Assembly (NCBI RefSeq): GCF_020882245.1
Contig: NC_083598.1
Coordinates: forward strand, 52,055,858 to 52,119,857
DNA length: 64,000 bases
Direction of reading: 5' to 3'
From: Rhopalosiphum padi
Lineage: Eukaryota > Arthropoda > Insecta > Hemiptera > Aphididae
Shown: piece after piece, positions 51,855-64,000 of the stretch
Layout of the letters: each line of letters opens with the position of its first letter
Position numbering within the stretch: the stretch's first letter is position 1
Made by a program: the position numbers and the translations under genes
Notes under the pieces: generated by a model
The model's input: the letters and a program-made list of their open reading frames with translations, nothing else
The model's database searches: none
Told to the model about the DNA's origin: nothing

Positions 51855-53399
51855 GAAAATCAGATCTCCAGATTCTGGGTCTAACATCTGTCAAAAGTGG
51901 CGGGCCAGTACTTTTGTATACGACCATTTTTAATACAACTTAATTTCTAAAAATATTTTAACTTTATAACTATTTGTAAAATAAAATTTTAAAATACCAT
52001 TATTTTATTTTTTTATCCCGATTAATATTTGTTGTATAAAGCTTTATATTATATAGAAGACACATAATTATTATAAAATCCAAAAACCAAGACAGTAAAT
52101 TGTAAATACAACAAATATATTTCTACCTAAATAGCATAGTATAAAAAATTATATTAACTGATTTTAACTATAATAAGTACAACAACCATCAATCTCATTA
52201 CGCCATATATACTACAATTATACAATTATACAAAGAATATAACATTACAGATATATAATTATACATATGTAGGTATACATGTGATCTTAAGCTATAAGTA
52301 GTACTAAACGGTTAACATACCTATAAATAGGCACCAAATATGTAATCAAAATAAACCATTTTACCAAAACAATAAGATAAACTAACTGTATCATTAAATA
52401 ATACTATTACTGAACCTGATCTATAGTATAACTACTAACAGTAGTCCTAATTATTATATGAGTAAAATATAAGTGATAATTCGATTAAATTAAAATTTAA
52501 AAATGTGTACGTAAAAATAAGTATATATGTATAATGAACATGAAAATACATGAAAATACAAATACTGAAACAAAATGTCGAAAACATCTATAAAATAACA
52601 TAAAATACCTAAAAACTATTGTTGTTTTTAAACGTCAATATTATTAAGGGGCGTAAAAAAAAATAATATCAACATTTCTAAAAGAATGTATTTATGATAT
52701 TTTTAATAACACCATCAATAAATAAAATCTCACAGTAAATAAGTAACATATAATATGTTATACTTGTAATAATATAATTTAATATAATATTATTAAAAAA
52801 TATGTTCACACAATTTTTTTATATTTCAACACAAAATAAACTGTGAAGTTATAGACTTACGGATACGGTTATCTTTGCTGCTTTAAAACGAATACATAAC
52901 ATATTTAATCTCCTCAATAAATTATTTCACATAATAATAACTCGCCAATTATACCAACCACACACCATAACAGGCTAACTGCTTCACCTACATGATCAGT
53001 TTTGATGAAATTTGATATGCATATGTAAAATAAGCACCCACTAGTATTTTATACTGATCAAAAGTTTTAAGTATTACATAGTTGGAAGGCTAATGATATT
53101 AAAATAAATATAAAGAGTAAAGACAATAAAATGTTATTCTTGTTATTAAAAAAAAAAAACCACTTGTAAAATAAAAAATTATTTTCAAGATTTGATTTTT
53201 ATTTTGTTAAAAATATAATTAAGTAGGTGTATTTCTGTACCCACAAATATTAAAAAAAATTTACTTATTGCCATGCTATCAATTTTTTACGTAACAAAAA
53301 AAATAGGAAACTAGCTTCGTATCTTTTATAATTTAATTTAATAATTTACCCAATTTACAGAAGATAATTAAGGTTTGAATTTTATTACAAAGACAAACT

Positions 53400-54250
53400 G
53401 TTAATGTATATAAAAATAGATTCTGAACAGAGAAGACAGGTGGATAAACCCTTTTTTCTAAAGATAATTTTCATTGTATTATATTTAAATTATTATTAGT
53501 AATTTTTAAATCAGGTAGGTTGAAATATATTTTGGCAAAAAAATCGTATATAAATTAATATTGACATATTCTATAATATTATAGAAGTAAAGACCACAGT
53601 AATGAATAGGTTCATGGTATAACATTTTTTTTAATTTATATATACTTTAATAATAGCTTCAAATAATTAGTCTAAATATTTTTATTTATTTTTTAATTGC
53701 GTAGGTAGTGTATACAAAATGAAAGTATAAGAAATAACAGAAAGTTCCAAGCTTCAATTATAATATATTTTTAATTACAACTTAAAACTTAAAAGCTACT
53801 AATAGCATTTGAAGAAAAATTATTACCTTTTGAATTTTAAAACTTTTTAAATATAAAACAAAAATTAAAATATTATCAACATAAAAAAAATTAATAAATT
53901 GAGAAATTGAGAAATATCTATAAATAACTAATAATAACCTAATTATTATACTAATTATTTTTCAAGTCTTTAAAATCATTTAAATCTGAATTTAAACAAA
54001 AAAAAACCAAATTGATTATGCCGGAAATTAATATCTCATAAATCATAAATATTCTTGTTCTTATTTATTTTATTGAGAAAAGTATTGAAAATACCCAAAA
54101 ACAGATAATATTAATTTATTAAAATATACTACCAGAAACAACCACTCATAATATTAAAAATTGAAGCAAATAATTTGCTATTTATTATTGTCGATTCTAA
54201 AACGTGATGAAAAAAATAAACAAGCACACATCATTTTAAAACCAATATTA
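53400..54250 (+). repeat. dispersed repeat, old copy
   Basis: It begins with tagattctgaacagagaaga and ends near accactcataatattaaaaattgaag, paralleling 43320-44240. Other starts of the family are seen near 20516 and 45867. Confidence 0.35.
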
Positions 54251-54599
54251 CGTTAGCTCAGTATCTAAGATACATTTGAAAATGTTAATAGAAATAATTT
54301 ATGAATATAATAATGTAGGTACAGCACGTAATATTATTACTCTCGTAGTCTCGTATCTCGTTCGTATATAAATGCCAGGGCCCAGGGTACATTGAAACCA
54401 TGATCTCCCATTCTCCCACATTAAAAAATGAATAAAACTAACTAACCTTTCATTACAAAATACTCAAAAATGTTTGGTATAGTACACTAAACCACAATAA
54501 TTTGGCAAAAATAACCCAAAAAATAATATTATAAACAAATTTAAATTGTAGCAAAAATAATAATATTTTAATGCATACAAATAAATAATAATGGGAGTA

Positions 54600-55740
54600 G
54601 CCGAATTAGTTCTCATTTAAATTTATGGAAGTTTCCGCCAAAATTATCCTAGTTGGTTATCACCTCGGTTAACACCATGGCCGTTTTCCACCCAAGGTTG
54701 TATTCCGATCTCTGCCAAAAAAATTAATTAATTACTTAAGTTTTTTTTTTGAGAACTCTTAAAAATCTAAATCCGCCAAATACTAATGATTACGATGTAC
54801 GCGTCTCACTTTATTTCACAGACATTGATCATAAACTATTGTTTATATCTTATCTTACACTTAATTATTTTTTGTAATCATTTTAGCAGCGCACTGTTTA
54901 TTGAAGCACCTAAAATGCCGTTTTTAGATGTATACACGTGTATACATTTAAAATTGTTGTATATATTAGCATAATATGTCAATCGTTACTCGCAGGGTCG
55001 GCCTGGCCAGGGCCGGAGGGCCGGGATTCCTGCCTGGGCCCTTGCCGTATTATAGTTCCTGGACCCCTGTACTGTGTTACCCCAAAATACAGTTTAAAAT
55101 TATTGCTGGGCTCCAGAAAATAATTCCTGCCTGGGCCCTCAGGTACCCAGGCCGACCCTGGTTACTCGATATCGCTTCAATATTCTGACATGGAAAATTG
55201 TTGTCACAGACCACGGTTTAAACAGGTTCAGACTGGTAGCAAACAATAACCTATCAATTATACACGGATAACATAATAATAATACGATTAAATAATAATA
55301 GCAGATATTAATAACACTAATAACTTGGGCACATTATTTAGTAGTAATTATAATAACTCTCAATCTCCGCCACAAGCTGTTTAAGTTTACAGGAGGTAAG
55401 TTAATTAATTCTAATCACAAATCATAATATCTAATATGTAATTTATGTTTCAATAAAAAAAATAATAGATAAATATCGCAGGATATTCAAAAAATATCTT
55501 AAATAATTTATTAATTTTTTTTGGCGGAAAACAGTCATGGTGATAACGGCGATGGTCATTTTGACGGAAAACAATTACACCCAAAATGTATAATGATCCT
55601 ACAACTACTCAAGTTACTTTTCGCTTTTTAATTACACACATTTCGCTTCCCAATTTTACAGACTTAAAACTATCAACTTTGAAGTATGCCCAGTTAAAAA
55701 TGTACGTTGGCGATCATTGATGTAGTAGACAGTAGTCAAC
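54600..55740. repeat. composite repeat with inverted outer segments and nested hAT element
   Basis: Left segment: ttccgccaaaattatc and aacaccatggccgttttcca. Right segment: tttggcggaaaacagtcatg and following sequence. They are inverted relatives. The hAT-type element at 54993 lies between them, so it inserted later. Confidence 0.45.
54985..55168. mobile_element. hAT-type non-autonomous element with perfect 8-bp duplication gttactcg
   Basis: The ends cagggtcggcctgg and ccaggccgaccctg are perfect inverted repeats. Identical gttactcg lies at 54985-54992 and 55161-55168. The 168-bp body is GC-rich and non-coding; short open frames across it are by-products. Confidence 0.92.
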
Positions 55741-57476
55741 CAGTCGTCACTTAGGTATATAAAATAAAAATAATAAAATATGATAATTTAAAATTTAAGA
55801 TTGTTGAATTAATAGGTTTAGATTAAATTAACCTTGCAAATTTAAAGCAAACTTTCTTCAAATATTTTAATTATGTAAGTTTTCCATTAATGTAGTCAGT
55901 CATACAGTTTTCCAAGTATTGGTTGTTTTTTTTTTTTTTTTGTTTGTTGGTAAGTTTCTTTGTATTACTACTGCAAAATTTAATTTAATTTAATATTTGA
56001 ATACTATTCAATCTCCATAAAATAAAATATATTAAGATTAAAATGAAAGTTTTAACTATTTGACCTGAACAGAAACTGGAACAAATTTTAGATGTGAGGT
56101 AGGAGCTCAGGAACTAATTCTGTATCAGCCATTATAATTCACATCAAATAACTAAATAACATGAAAAATATCATGAAAAATGAGAATAATCAAATATAGC
56201 AATATAATATATAATATGTAGATTGATACTGTAATGTATTTCATCTATGACTTTCCACACTTTCTTGAGAATATCATATTGTATACACATATAGTTCATT
56301 TTTACATTATAACGTCTTAGCAATAAGTTATATAGTTAGTATATATAGTAGTTTATATCTAACTAAGCTTACCAATACAACAATACATGTATTTACATAA
56401 TAATTATATTACAATTTTTGAGTTGTCAAGTACCTATGATAAGATTTTTCTTTTTAAAAATAATTGGTTAGTAATTATTAACCAATTAAAAGTTAGTTAT
56501 ATTCAACGACAATTTCAAAATTCTTTATGTTTATTAAATAGAACAACACTGAACACATGCACATAATATAACGTCCTTTTAAATATTGAAAAATAGTTAA
56601 TATCTTATCATTTTATAGGCTACTTAAAATTCCTGGTAATAACAAGCTAAAATTAATTGTTAATACAGTAAAAATGATTCTCATTAAATTAAACTCCTTA
56701 ACTCTCACTATACCTAGGTATTCTAATCATAATAGTTATGATTTAATATTGTTAACTAATTACATATTATGAAATAATTATTGAAGAGCATAAAAATCTG
56801 GGTATAAAGCTCTTAAGATGATGGTTTCTTATTTATTCTTTGAATAAAATCAAAAAGTTTAAGGTTTAACAAAATTGTTTGGTAACTTTTCATAGTAATT
56901 GATTAGTACCCACAAAAAGATAATATAAGTTAATAAATAAATCTAACAAAATATAATATACATAATTAAATACCTAATACAATATGTTTAAAAATAATTA
57001 ATAACAACAAATGTAGGTAGGTTTTTGTTCAACTATAATTGTACAAACGTTTAAGTTAAATTAATTTAAATAAATACACGCATTGTTCAAAATAAATGAT
57101 ATTATTATATTAACCCTTCAAAAGTTATTTTGAAAATAATAATTTAATAATATTAAAAATAATTTATAGGTAGACTATTTTTGAACATAATTAAAATAAT
57201 ATGATACTACCAATTAGAATCCCTGAATTTACAAAATAATACCCTAGATATTACCTAAAGTAAATTCAACTAAATTCAATACAAAATGCTTTTGTAGTAA
57301 TAGGTATTCTTAAATAAATTTACATTTGATCACAATCGTTTAAGTGCTGAAAAAATAATTTAGCTAATGACTTTAGACAATAGAACTATGTTACACACAA
57401 ATGAAAAACATATACATCGTCAAGTACTTAACTAAAATTAAGTACCTAACTAGCTAATAAACCATTTAAAAAAATT

Positions 57477-58332
57477 GTCTAATCTAGGGATGCCATACGT
57501 CCCATATTATACAGGAGAGTCCCGTAATTCATGATAGTGTCCCGGTGTCCTCGTAACAGAACCAATATCGTAAAAATATCCGGTATTATGAAATTATTGT
57601 CCCATATGTCCCGTAAAAATATAATACATTATTGTTTAATATTTGTATAATATATAATATTCAAAATGTGTTTTCAAATGTCAAGACAAAAATATTTTTA
57701 ACCACTGATTGACTGATAATAGTGATTAACATAAATGCATAGACCTTATACTAAGGTCTATGATAGGGTCTATGTATAAATGTGTCCGATCTATGCGTTC
57801 CTATCACTTACCGTTTGGTATACAATTCTGAATCTGGTTCCTAACATATACTCAAAGTCAAGATTGTGAACTACTACAATACTGCATACTCTTAACTATA
57901 ACTCAATCATTTACCAAATAAAATATTTATGATCATTTTAATCTTTAAATTATCTATATAAGTCTATAAGATTCTAATTCTATTATTAATAATGTTATAA
58001 AAATAATATTTGTATGTTTATTTAAATAAATAATAAGAATGAATTGTTTGAATAATGAAAATTATTAATGGTTAAAAATTATTTTATTATTTTTATTTGA
58101 CTAGTTATTTTTTCTTACATTGTGAAATGTTTTGTGCCATATTTCTATTTGGTTTTTTAAAAAGCATTTTTAACAAAATAAACTGTTTTAAAAAACTTAT
58201 TAAGCTATAACATATACTGGGATGGTAGGTACCCAACGGCCAACGTTTCAATCCCCCCCCTAACCCTAATATAATTGTTTATAGTTTTGTCCCGTATTTT
58301 TTATTTTGAAATCTGGCATCCCTAGTCTAACC
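57477..58332. mobile_element. hAT-type non-autonomous element, 840 bp
   Basis: The ends tagggatgcca and tggcatcccta, with flanks gtctaatc and gtctaacc (7 of 8 identical). The interior has repeated gtcccgta and ggtctatg strings and no intact frame. Confidence 0.85.
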
Positions 58333-60203
58333 TAACTTAATTATTAAATTATTAAACATCAATTTTATTATAATTAAACATCTCATAAATCATAATTTTA
58401 ATAACTTATTTTTATTTTTTTTTTAATTAATCACCTATGACTTATAGTGTTTTACAATTTAATTTACTATAAGTATAGGAACAAGATTGAATTACATTTG
58501 TAACATACAATTTGTTAGGTATAAACCATACAAATAAATGTAAGAATTAAAAAAGTTCAAGTATTTGATTTTATTTAATATGAAAACTCAATAAGATAAA
58601 TGTCTAAACTAATAACACAAATCAAAATAAATAGTGAGGAAATTAACTTTAACATATAAAAGTATATACAATATATATATAAGAGCCCTACAGTTTTGTG
58701 TCCATGAAAGTAGCTGAAAATTAATAATTGAGTATCAACAAGAATAGATCTTATACATTATGTTCTTTCAAATTCTGACCTATATTGTGGTATATTATAC
58801 TATATTTAAGGAGGGAACAAATTAAAACAAATGGCTATCTATTATTTACCAACTTCGAATAAAATAAGCACTAAGTATTTAAAATAACATTTTTAGGTAA
58901 CCAAATACTATAGTATACTGTTGTAACCTAATAAAATATGTTATCACTATTTAAAATGAAATAATTTGCAATAAGTATACTTAACTCAATCTATAAAAAA
59001 CACTAATTGAAAAAATTCCTTTCTCTTAATTATCTGAGGTACAAAATAAATGACAAAAAAAAACTCATAAGCTGTAAACTTAACCAACATCAGTAGCGGA
59101 TTCTAGGGGAGCTAAAGACCTCCTATTACTTATTAGCATTAATATTATATTTATAAGGTGTAACATCAAATTCTAAATTGTGTACAAAATCAATGTAAAA
59201 AATTTTGAACCCCACAAAAACAAAAACCTTGATGCTCTACTGACCAACATTGTACTTCTACATAAATGTAATACTAATACATATAAATATTTAGATATTT
59301 AATTATAAGCTCAAATCTACATGATCTCTCATATAAAAGATATGTCAATTGAATATAGTTCTAACTAATTTATAATATGTTTAATAAAGGCATCTAGGTA
59401 CTTAGCACATTTATTTTTTTTTATTACAAAACCAAATAAAACTTAATCATATATAAAATATTTCAATAAAACATCAAAATGGTATTCATTTGTCAGTTTT
59501 TAACTTTAGTAACTCATCACAACTAGACATGCACGTGCCTAATGTTTATTATTGGTGAATTTTAACTGACGCTGAATTATGTACCTAATACATATGATTT
59601 CATATTGATGTAGAACATCTACATTAATATTTTAGGTTGTTTAACAAAATACTGAAATCGTAGGTTCCTAACTGCTATCAAATCAATAAGAAAATAGTTG
59701 TTTTACAACAGTAGGTACAATTAAAACAGAATAAAATTTTTTTTGATTTGAACACTGTGGGCTAGATGATATAACTATAAACAGTAAAATTACAATAGAA
59801 GACCAAAAATAAAAAAAAAATCAACAATAATAATGAGACATGCAAAATACATTTATTGTTCTAGAGGTAAATATTTAGTCTTTAAAGAAGCTGTTATTTG
59901 AACAAGTTGATAGGTTTTACTCGAAGGAGATGAAAACATCGCAACAAAAATGACCTTAGAGGGGTAGATAGGTAGGTATGATAATAAAAATTACTATTTC
60001 TTAAAAATACAATACTATCAATGAAAAGAATTCAATCACAGAAAAAATAGAAATATACGAATATAATGATAGAAATACTCTAATTCTATTGTTGTGTAAG
60101 AACGTCTAAGTGGTCAGACCAAGTACATTACACACACTTGTCTTATTAGTAATTCTAAGGTAAGACTTACGGTGTTATCGCGGCGTCGGGTTCAAACTGT
60201 TGC

Positions 60204-60275
60204 TCAGCCGTGATTCGACGACGTCTGGTCACTGTCGAGTATCCGATCAGTAAACTCCTTTCGGCTGACGCACAT
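60204..60275 (-). other. upstream ORF 2 (23 codons) in the candidate leader
   Basis: ATG at 60275 to TGA at 60204, MCVSRKEFTDRILDSDQTSS and three more residues. It is complete within the candidate exon and closes 33 bp before the donor. Confidence 0.3.
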
Positions 60276-60376
60276 AATGATCACAATACTTCGACTTAAA
60301 AACCCGAGGATAACTAGTAACGCGCGCAAATAAACGTATTTCTCGTTGTTAAGTTTTTTACACTTTTCGTACAAAT

Positions 60377-60532
60377 TCATAGAACAAACTGCAAAGCCGG
60401 TTGAACGTCAACACGGAATGTCGGAATCAATGGTAGTCGAAGTCCCCGTTGGTCAGGAGCAGCGCCCGACACTCGGCAATTCGTCGTGTCTCGCCGCCGG
60501 CGATCGGAACTGTTGGTGGACCGCGACGACAT
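60377..60532 (-). other. upstream ORF 1 (51 codons) in the candidate leader
   Basis: ATG at 60532 to TGA at 60377, beginning MSSRSTNSSDRRRRDTTN. It is Arg/Ser/Thr-rich, with a weak start context (T at -3). There is no recognisable domain. It could be a uORF that dampens translation, or chance in a GC-rich block. Confidence 0.3.
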
Positions 60533-61084
60533 CTATTCTATCGCAGCACAACTTACGTACCTCAGTGCACAGAATATAACAGTGCTCAGTGTGACCACCA
60601 CGACGTATTTATTTTCGTTAAGACAATAATTGATAACACAAGTGATACATGGAAGATATGAGATATCTTCTAAGATCGCGCATCATACATTCTTGGTCTA
60701 CTTTTTCACCCTTTTACCTATTGTAAATTTTAATTACTAATTACTAATTATTATTTATTTTAATAATTATTGGTCATATATTTAGTGACTCACGTCTCAC
60801 GCTCAACAATCAGCATACAATTAACTTTTGAGTAAAATTAAATAAATGATAATAATTATTGTGAATCGAAGAGTTCAGACTCATTTTTGAAGCCTTCTTC
60901 GAAAGGGCAAAATGCGATTAGCACGTAAATCTTACTAGTTAGTAGTTACTACTCTAGACTACTAGAAAATCATCAACACAAACCATTGAAACCACTATCT
61001 ATCCACTTAGGAATACCTACCGCCTAGCTATGTGATGGTTCCCGGCTTCCCGCCTTCCCGGTAAAAATGCCTATGTAAACCTGC

Positions 61085-63135
61085 CGATGTACATGAAGTT
61101 AATCCCCCACTTTGTATGATAGATTTCAAAATACCACCAAATAATTTCAAATTGTGTTTCCCTAATTGAAATCTTTTTCTATATTTTTTATACATTTTTC
61201 AACTTTTTTAGCCAGCCCCCCCCCCCCCCCCCCACTGACTTCAAAATATCACTAAACAATTGTAAATAATTGCAAACCTTTTCTTATGTTTTTACCAATT
61301 TATGCAGGTATACATTTTCGTTCTCATTACTTATATAAATTTTGTGTTTTTCATAGCTAGAGTCTAGAATTAAAAATTTCGTTTCAAATCAAACTGATAT
61401 TATTGAGTATTGACCAAATGATATTTTGCATATTACCGATGTCATATTATTTGAAAAGTTAAGGAACATTTTGTTATTATAAAATACCTAATTATAAGTA
61501 AAAAAAATAATAATAATCAGTATTTAGTACGTATTTACTTTATTATTATAGAATAAATTATTGATAGTATAAAAAAACAAAAAGAGGAAAATTAATTTTA
61601 TTTAATTTTGTAAATAAGAATCATTTTTCTATTGATTAATTATTATATACTATAATACTACATTATTTTTCTTCACAACCTATGATATAAATATAAAAAC
61701 GATAAAATAAATAACAAAATACTTAATTCACCTTTTTTTGTTTCATTATAATTTGTAAAAGACTATACCCTATAGGTATAATATTATAGAGTTACATTAT
61801 ATGGTATTATTGGATAACACAACTTTAACAACTTTTGGTACAGTACACATCAACTTTACAACAGTTCAATTTTAAATAATGCAACATTATTTTAAACTAT
61901 ACCTAGAGTAGTAATTAGTATTATATTATATTAAACTGTTTTTTCATAAATGATACGTAGATACAAATTGACGATAAATTAAAAATACTACTATTCTTTG
62001 TACAATTTATAAATATAAATATTACTAAAACAGAAAAAGAATTGATTCCAATTCTCATAATATCCATATTATATCATAGGTACATCAATATAAACAGCAA
62101 GACGACAATATTAAAAATAGTTAATTATTATAGATATTATAATATTATGTAACCAATATAATTCTTTATTATTTTGTAAATATACACTATTTTTCATGTG
62201 ATTAGTTTTATTTTTTAAACCTATATGATGCATATAAATACAAACATGTTGGTATCAAATTTAACGTGAAATGACGATTTATCGAAAAATAATTGAAAAG
62301 AGTATAATAATTCAATAATAACCTTATAGACGTTTAATATTTTGTTCAACAATGGTTTTGGCAAAGACATGAAAAAGGGGTTGTCTGAAAGTCAGCAACT
62401 GATCCTTCAAATTGTTGGGTACTCGGGTGGATGGTTCCTAGGTATTGATATTTATTAGAATTTACATACTTGAATTTGGAAGTAATGAAGTACTTATAAA
62501 TAAAATATAATTATAATAACTATTTTGGTATTGTGTTAAATTAAGTATACGTTTTATAAAATAAAAACAATGTCCACTAATATATTAATTGTTTAGGTAT
62601 ATGGAAATTGATATTAAGACTAAATGACACCAAATAGTAATTGGAAGATTTCTTGCAATTGAAAAAAATCAAACGTAAACAATGTATAAACAATTTATTA
62701 AGTATTAAAAATATTTATTCACGTAATATATAAAAAATTAAATATTATGATTTTGGCAAGCATGGTATCGTTTTGGAAATGATTCATTATTGTTCATAAA
62801 TTAAAAAAAAATATATCTTTCACTAATAAGTTTATGGATATTGTCAGCTATTAGTACATTTACTTATAAGTTATAAGTTATTTCCACGCGGTAATATTCA
62901 TATCTATGTTTGTATGTTGGTTTTTACTTTTTTATGTAATTTAAATTTTTAAGCGAGTTATGAGTATAAAATAAATAATAATATTACAATAATTAAAAAT
63001 ATAATTATTTTCGTAAGTTGAAAAATTCATAAAAATATGAAAAAAAATTTGCAATTAGGGAAACTCGATTTGCAATTGTTTGGTGGTATTTTGAAATCGA
63101 TCAGACAAAGTGGAGGGCTACATGAATTTTTTTTT
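61085..63135. mobile_element. candidate long element bounded by inverted segments
   Basis: The segment atttcaaaataccaccaaat...tttccctaattg at 61120-61170 has its inverted copy caattagggaaac...tttggtggtattttgaaat at 63052-63100. Similarity continues for about 110 bp. The 1.8 kb between has no coding sequence I recognise. A second, weaker direct copy of the left segment follows the poly-C tract. Confidence 0.5.
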
Positions 63136-63547
63136 GTTTTGAAATTTATTTTCATTAAATATCGTAAAATTTGAACCTAGTTTGTAATTGATGATGATTC
63201 AATAAATATTATTATTATTATTATTACGATGTACGATGTAGATACATAAACTTTGTTTTACTTATCTAAATAAAAATACTAAAAATACTTACTTATAATA
63301 AATACAACTATATAATATATTCATTATTCATATATCATATACATCTCAAAATATCCCATTATACATTTATACGTAGCCACGTAGACGTATTAAAATAGAT
63401 ACGGAAATAATAATAATCTATACAAATATCTGAAATATCTAAAAACGTTTACAAATAGGTTCTATACAGTATATATTTACACAAAAGTTCCACGAAAATC
63501 TAAAATTTACATTTTTTAGAATTAGAATACAATATAGGTGCAGACGG

Positions 63548-64000
63548 TACAGTAAAACCTCTATTAATGGACACCTCTCAATAGTGGACACTTTTAAATT
63601 CCCCGGAAAAAATATATGCACATAATAGGAGTTATATAACCTTTTAATACGGTTACTCCTAATTATAGTGGACGTGGTCACAAAAAACTTATACCAAAAT
63701 TAAAAATTACCTCTCATAATTAATGGACACAATACATGAACATAACGAAAATGTTTTTTAAAAAATCGGTATTTTTTTTGTCCGATATAGCAGAATACGT
63801 AATGGAACATGAAAATTATGCAAATTTGGTACAAATACAATTTGAAAGAAACCAACACAGCAACACTATAAACAATATAGTTGGAAAGGATAAGCATTAG
63901 AACGGAAAAACATTGAATAATTGAATGCTTATAGTATTCTCATTGGCTAATGGGCAATGGCTTTAATATGGCATCATAGATTTAGACTACTTAAAGGACT
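63548..64000 (+). mobile_element. possible pogo/Tigger-like element end, running off the window
   Basis: A TA followed by cagtaaaacctctattaatg resembles the termini of pogo-like elements. Three further cctct...aatggacac-like units follow to 63730. The other end is outside. Confidence 0.35.

Larger units (their letters stand above)
37769..60170. other. 22.4-kb stretch between the candidate leader exon and coding exon 1
   Basis: It is probably the first trio intron. It holds the elements listed separately (37870-41592, 49320-49570, 51424-51852, 54600-55740, 57477-58332) and older decayed repeats. The segments 42.1-48.4 kb, 52.0-54.5 kb and 58.4-60.1 kb are AT-rich, and I see no coding sequence in them. 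Confidence 0.6.
60171..60600 (-). promoter_or_regulatory. candidate first (5' leader) exon and promoter region of trio
   Basis: The sequence shows a GC- and CpG-rich block unlike its AT-rich flanks, ending on the minus strand in ACC|GTAAGT at 60170, a near-consensus donor. The donor's phase would fit the acceptor at 37770 (CC|G then TTT ACT ATG), with no in-frame ATG in this block after its last in-frame stop. The block therefore behaves as a leader rather than a coding exon. The assignment to trio is an inference from strand and order. The 5' edge is a guess set where the GC-rich sequence fades. Confidence 0.5.
60640..64000. other. upstream region, repeats only
   Basis: No gene recognised. 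Inverted segments at about 61085-61215 and 63020-63135, a poly-C tract near 61215 and a DNA-transposon end at 63548 are the only structure seen. Confidence 0.6.

Noticed and set aside
54938..55188. Overlapping plus-strand ORFs rich in Gly and Pro
   Set aside because: They lie inside a hAT-type element with clear inverted repeats and an 8-bp duplication; the composition is that of the element.
60346..60579. 77-codon plus-strand ORF in the GC-rich block
   Set aside because: No domain, and it is opposite the minus-strand donor structure. GC-rich blocks keep several frames open by chance.

Overview
The window is an AT-rich piece of an insect genome. Its base composition, its dense small palindromic and hAT-type elements, and recurrent 'gtaggtacctat'-like strings suggest a hemipteran, most likely an aphid. 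That taxon call is an inference from style, not from a marker gene.

One protein-coding gene is clear: the minus-strand orthologue of trio, the Rho-family GEF related to vertebrate TRIO/Kalirin. I reconstructed 24 constitutive coding exons plus one extra duplicated exon, between 37768 and 5935. Every junction has GT..AG ends on the minus strand, phases are consistent at every join, and the joined frame covers about 1,640 residues: a Sec14/CRAL-TRIO domain (exons at 37.6-35.0 kb), a spectrin-repeat rod (35.2-7.2 kb), the first Dbl-homology domain (7.1-6.4 kb), the first PH domain (6.3-6.1 kb) and the start of the linker to SH3. The SH3, second DH-PH and any later domains are not seen; they must lie beyond position 1, or are absent from this transcript form.

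Layout. 1-5934: downstream intron, with a decayed LINE interrupted by a TTAA-flanked fold-back element. 5935-12744: closely spaced exons for the second half of the rod, DH1 and PH1. 12745-32377: a 19.6-kb intron with two GC-richer islands (about 22.7-23.7 and 29.0-30.1 kb), each next to a strong minus-strand splice donor, so they are candidate internal promoters. 32378-35707: the first half of the rod and most of Sec14, including a tandemly duplicated exon pair that may be spliced alternatively. 35708-37582: an intron holding a 550-bp palindrome. 37583-37768: the exon with the probable start codon. 37769-60170: a 22-kb intron full of transposon remnants. About 60171-60600: a GC-rich candidate first non-coding exon with a consensus donor and two upstream ORFs. 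60600-64000: upstream sequence with repeats only.

The non-coding part is dominated by small non-autonomous elements: five hAT-type elements with near-perfect 8-bp target duplications, three members of a TTAA-flanked fold-back family, several other fold-back palindromes, a Helitron-like fragment and jockey-like LINE remnants. No tRNA, rRNA, CRISPR or bacterial feature was seen. I found no evidence of a second protein-coding gene.
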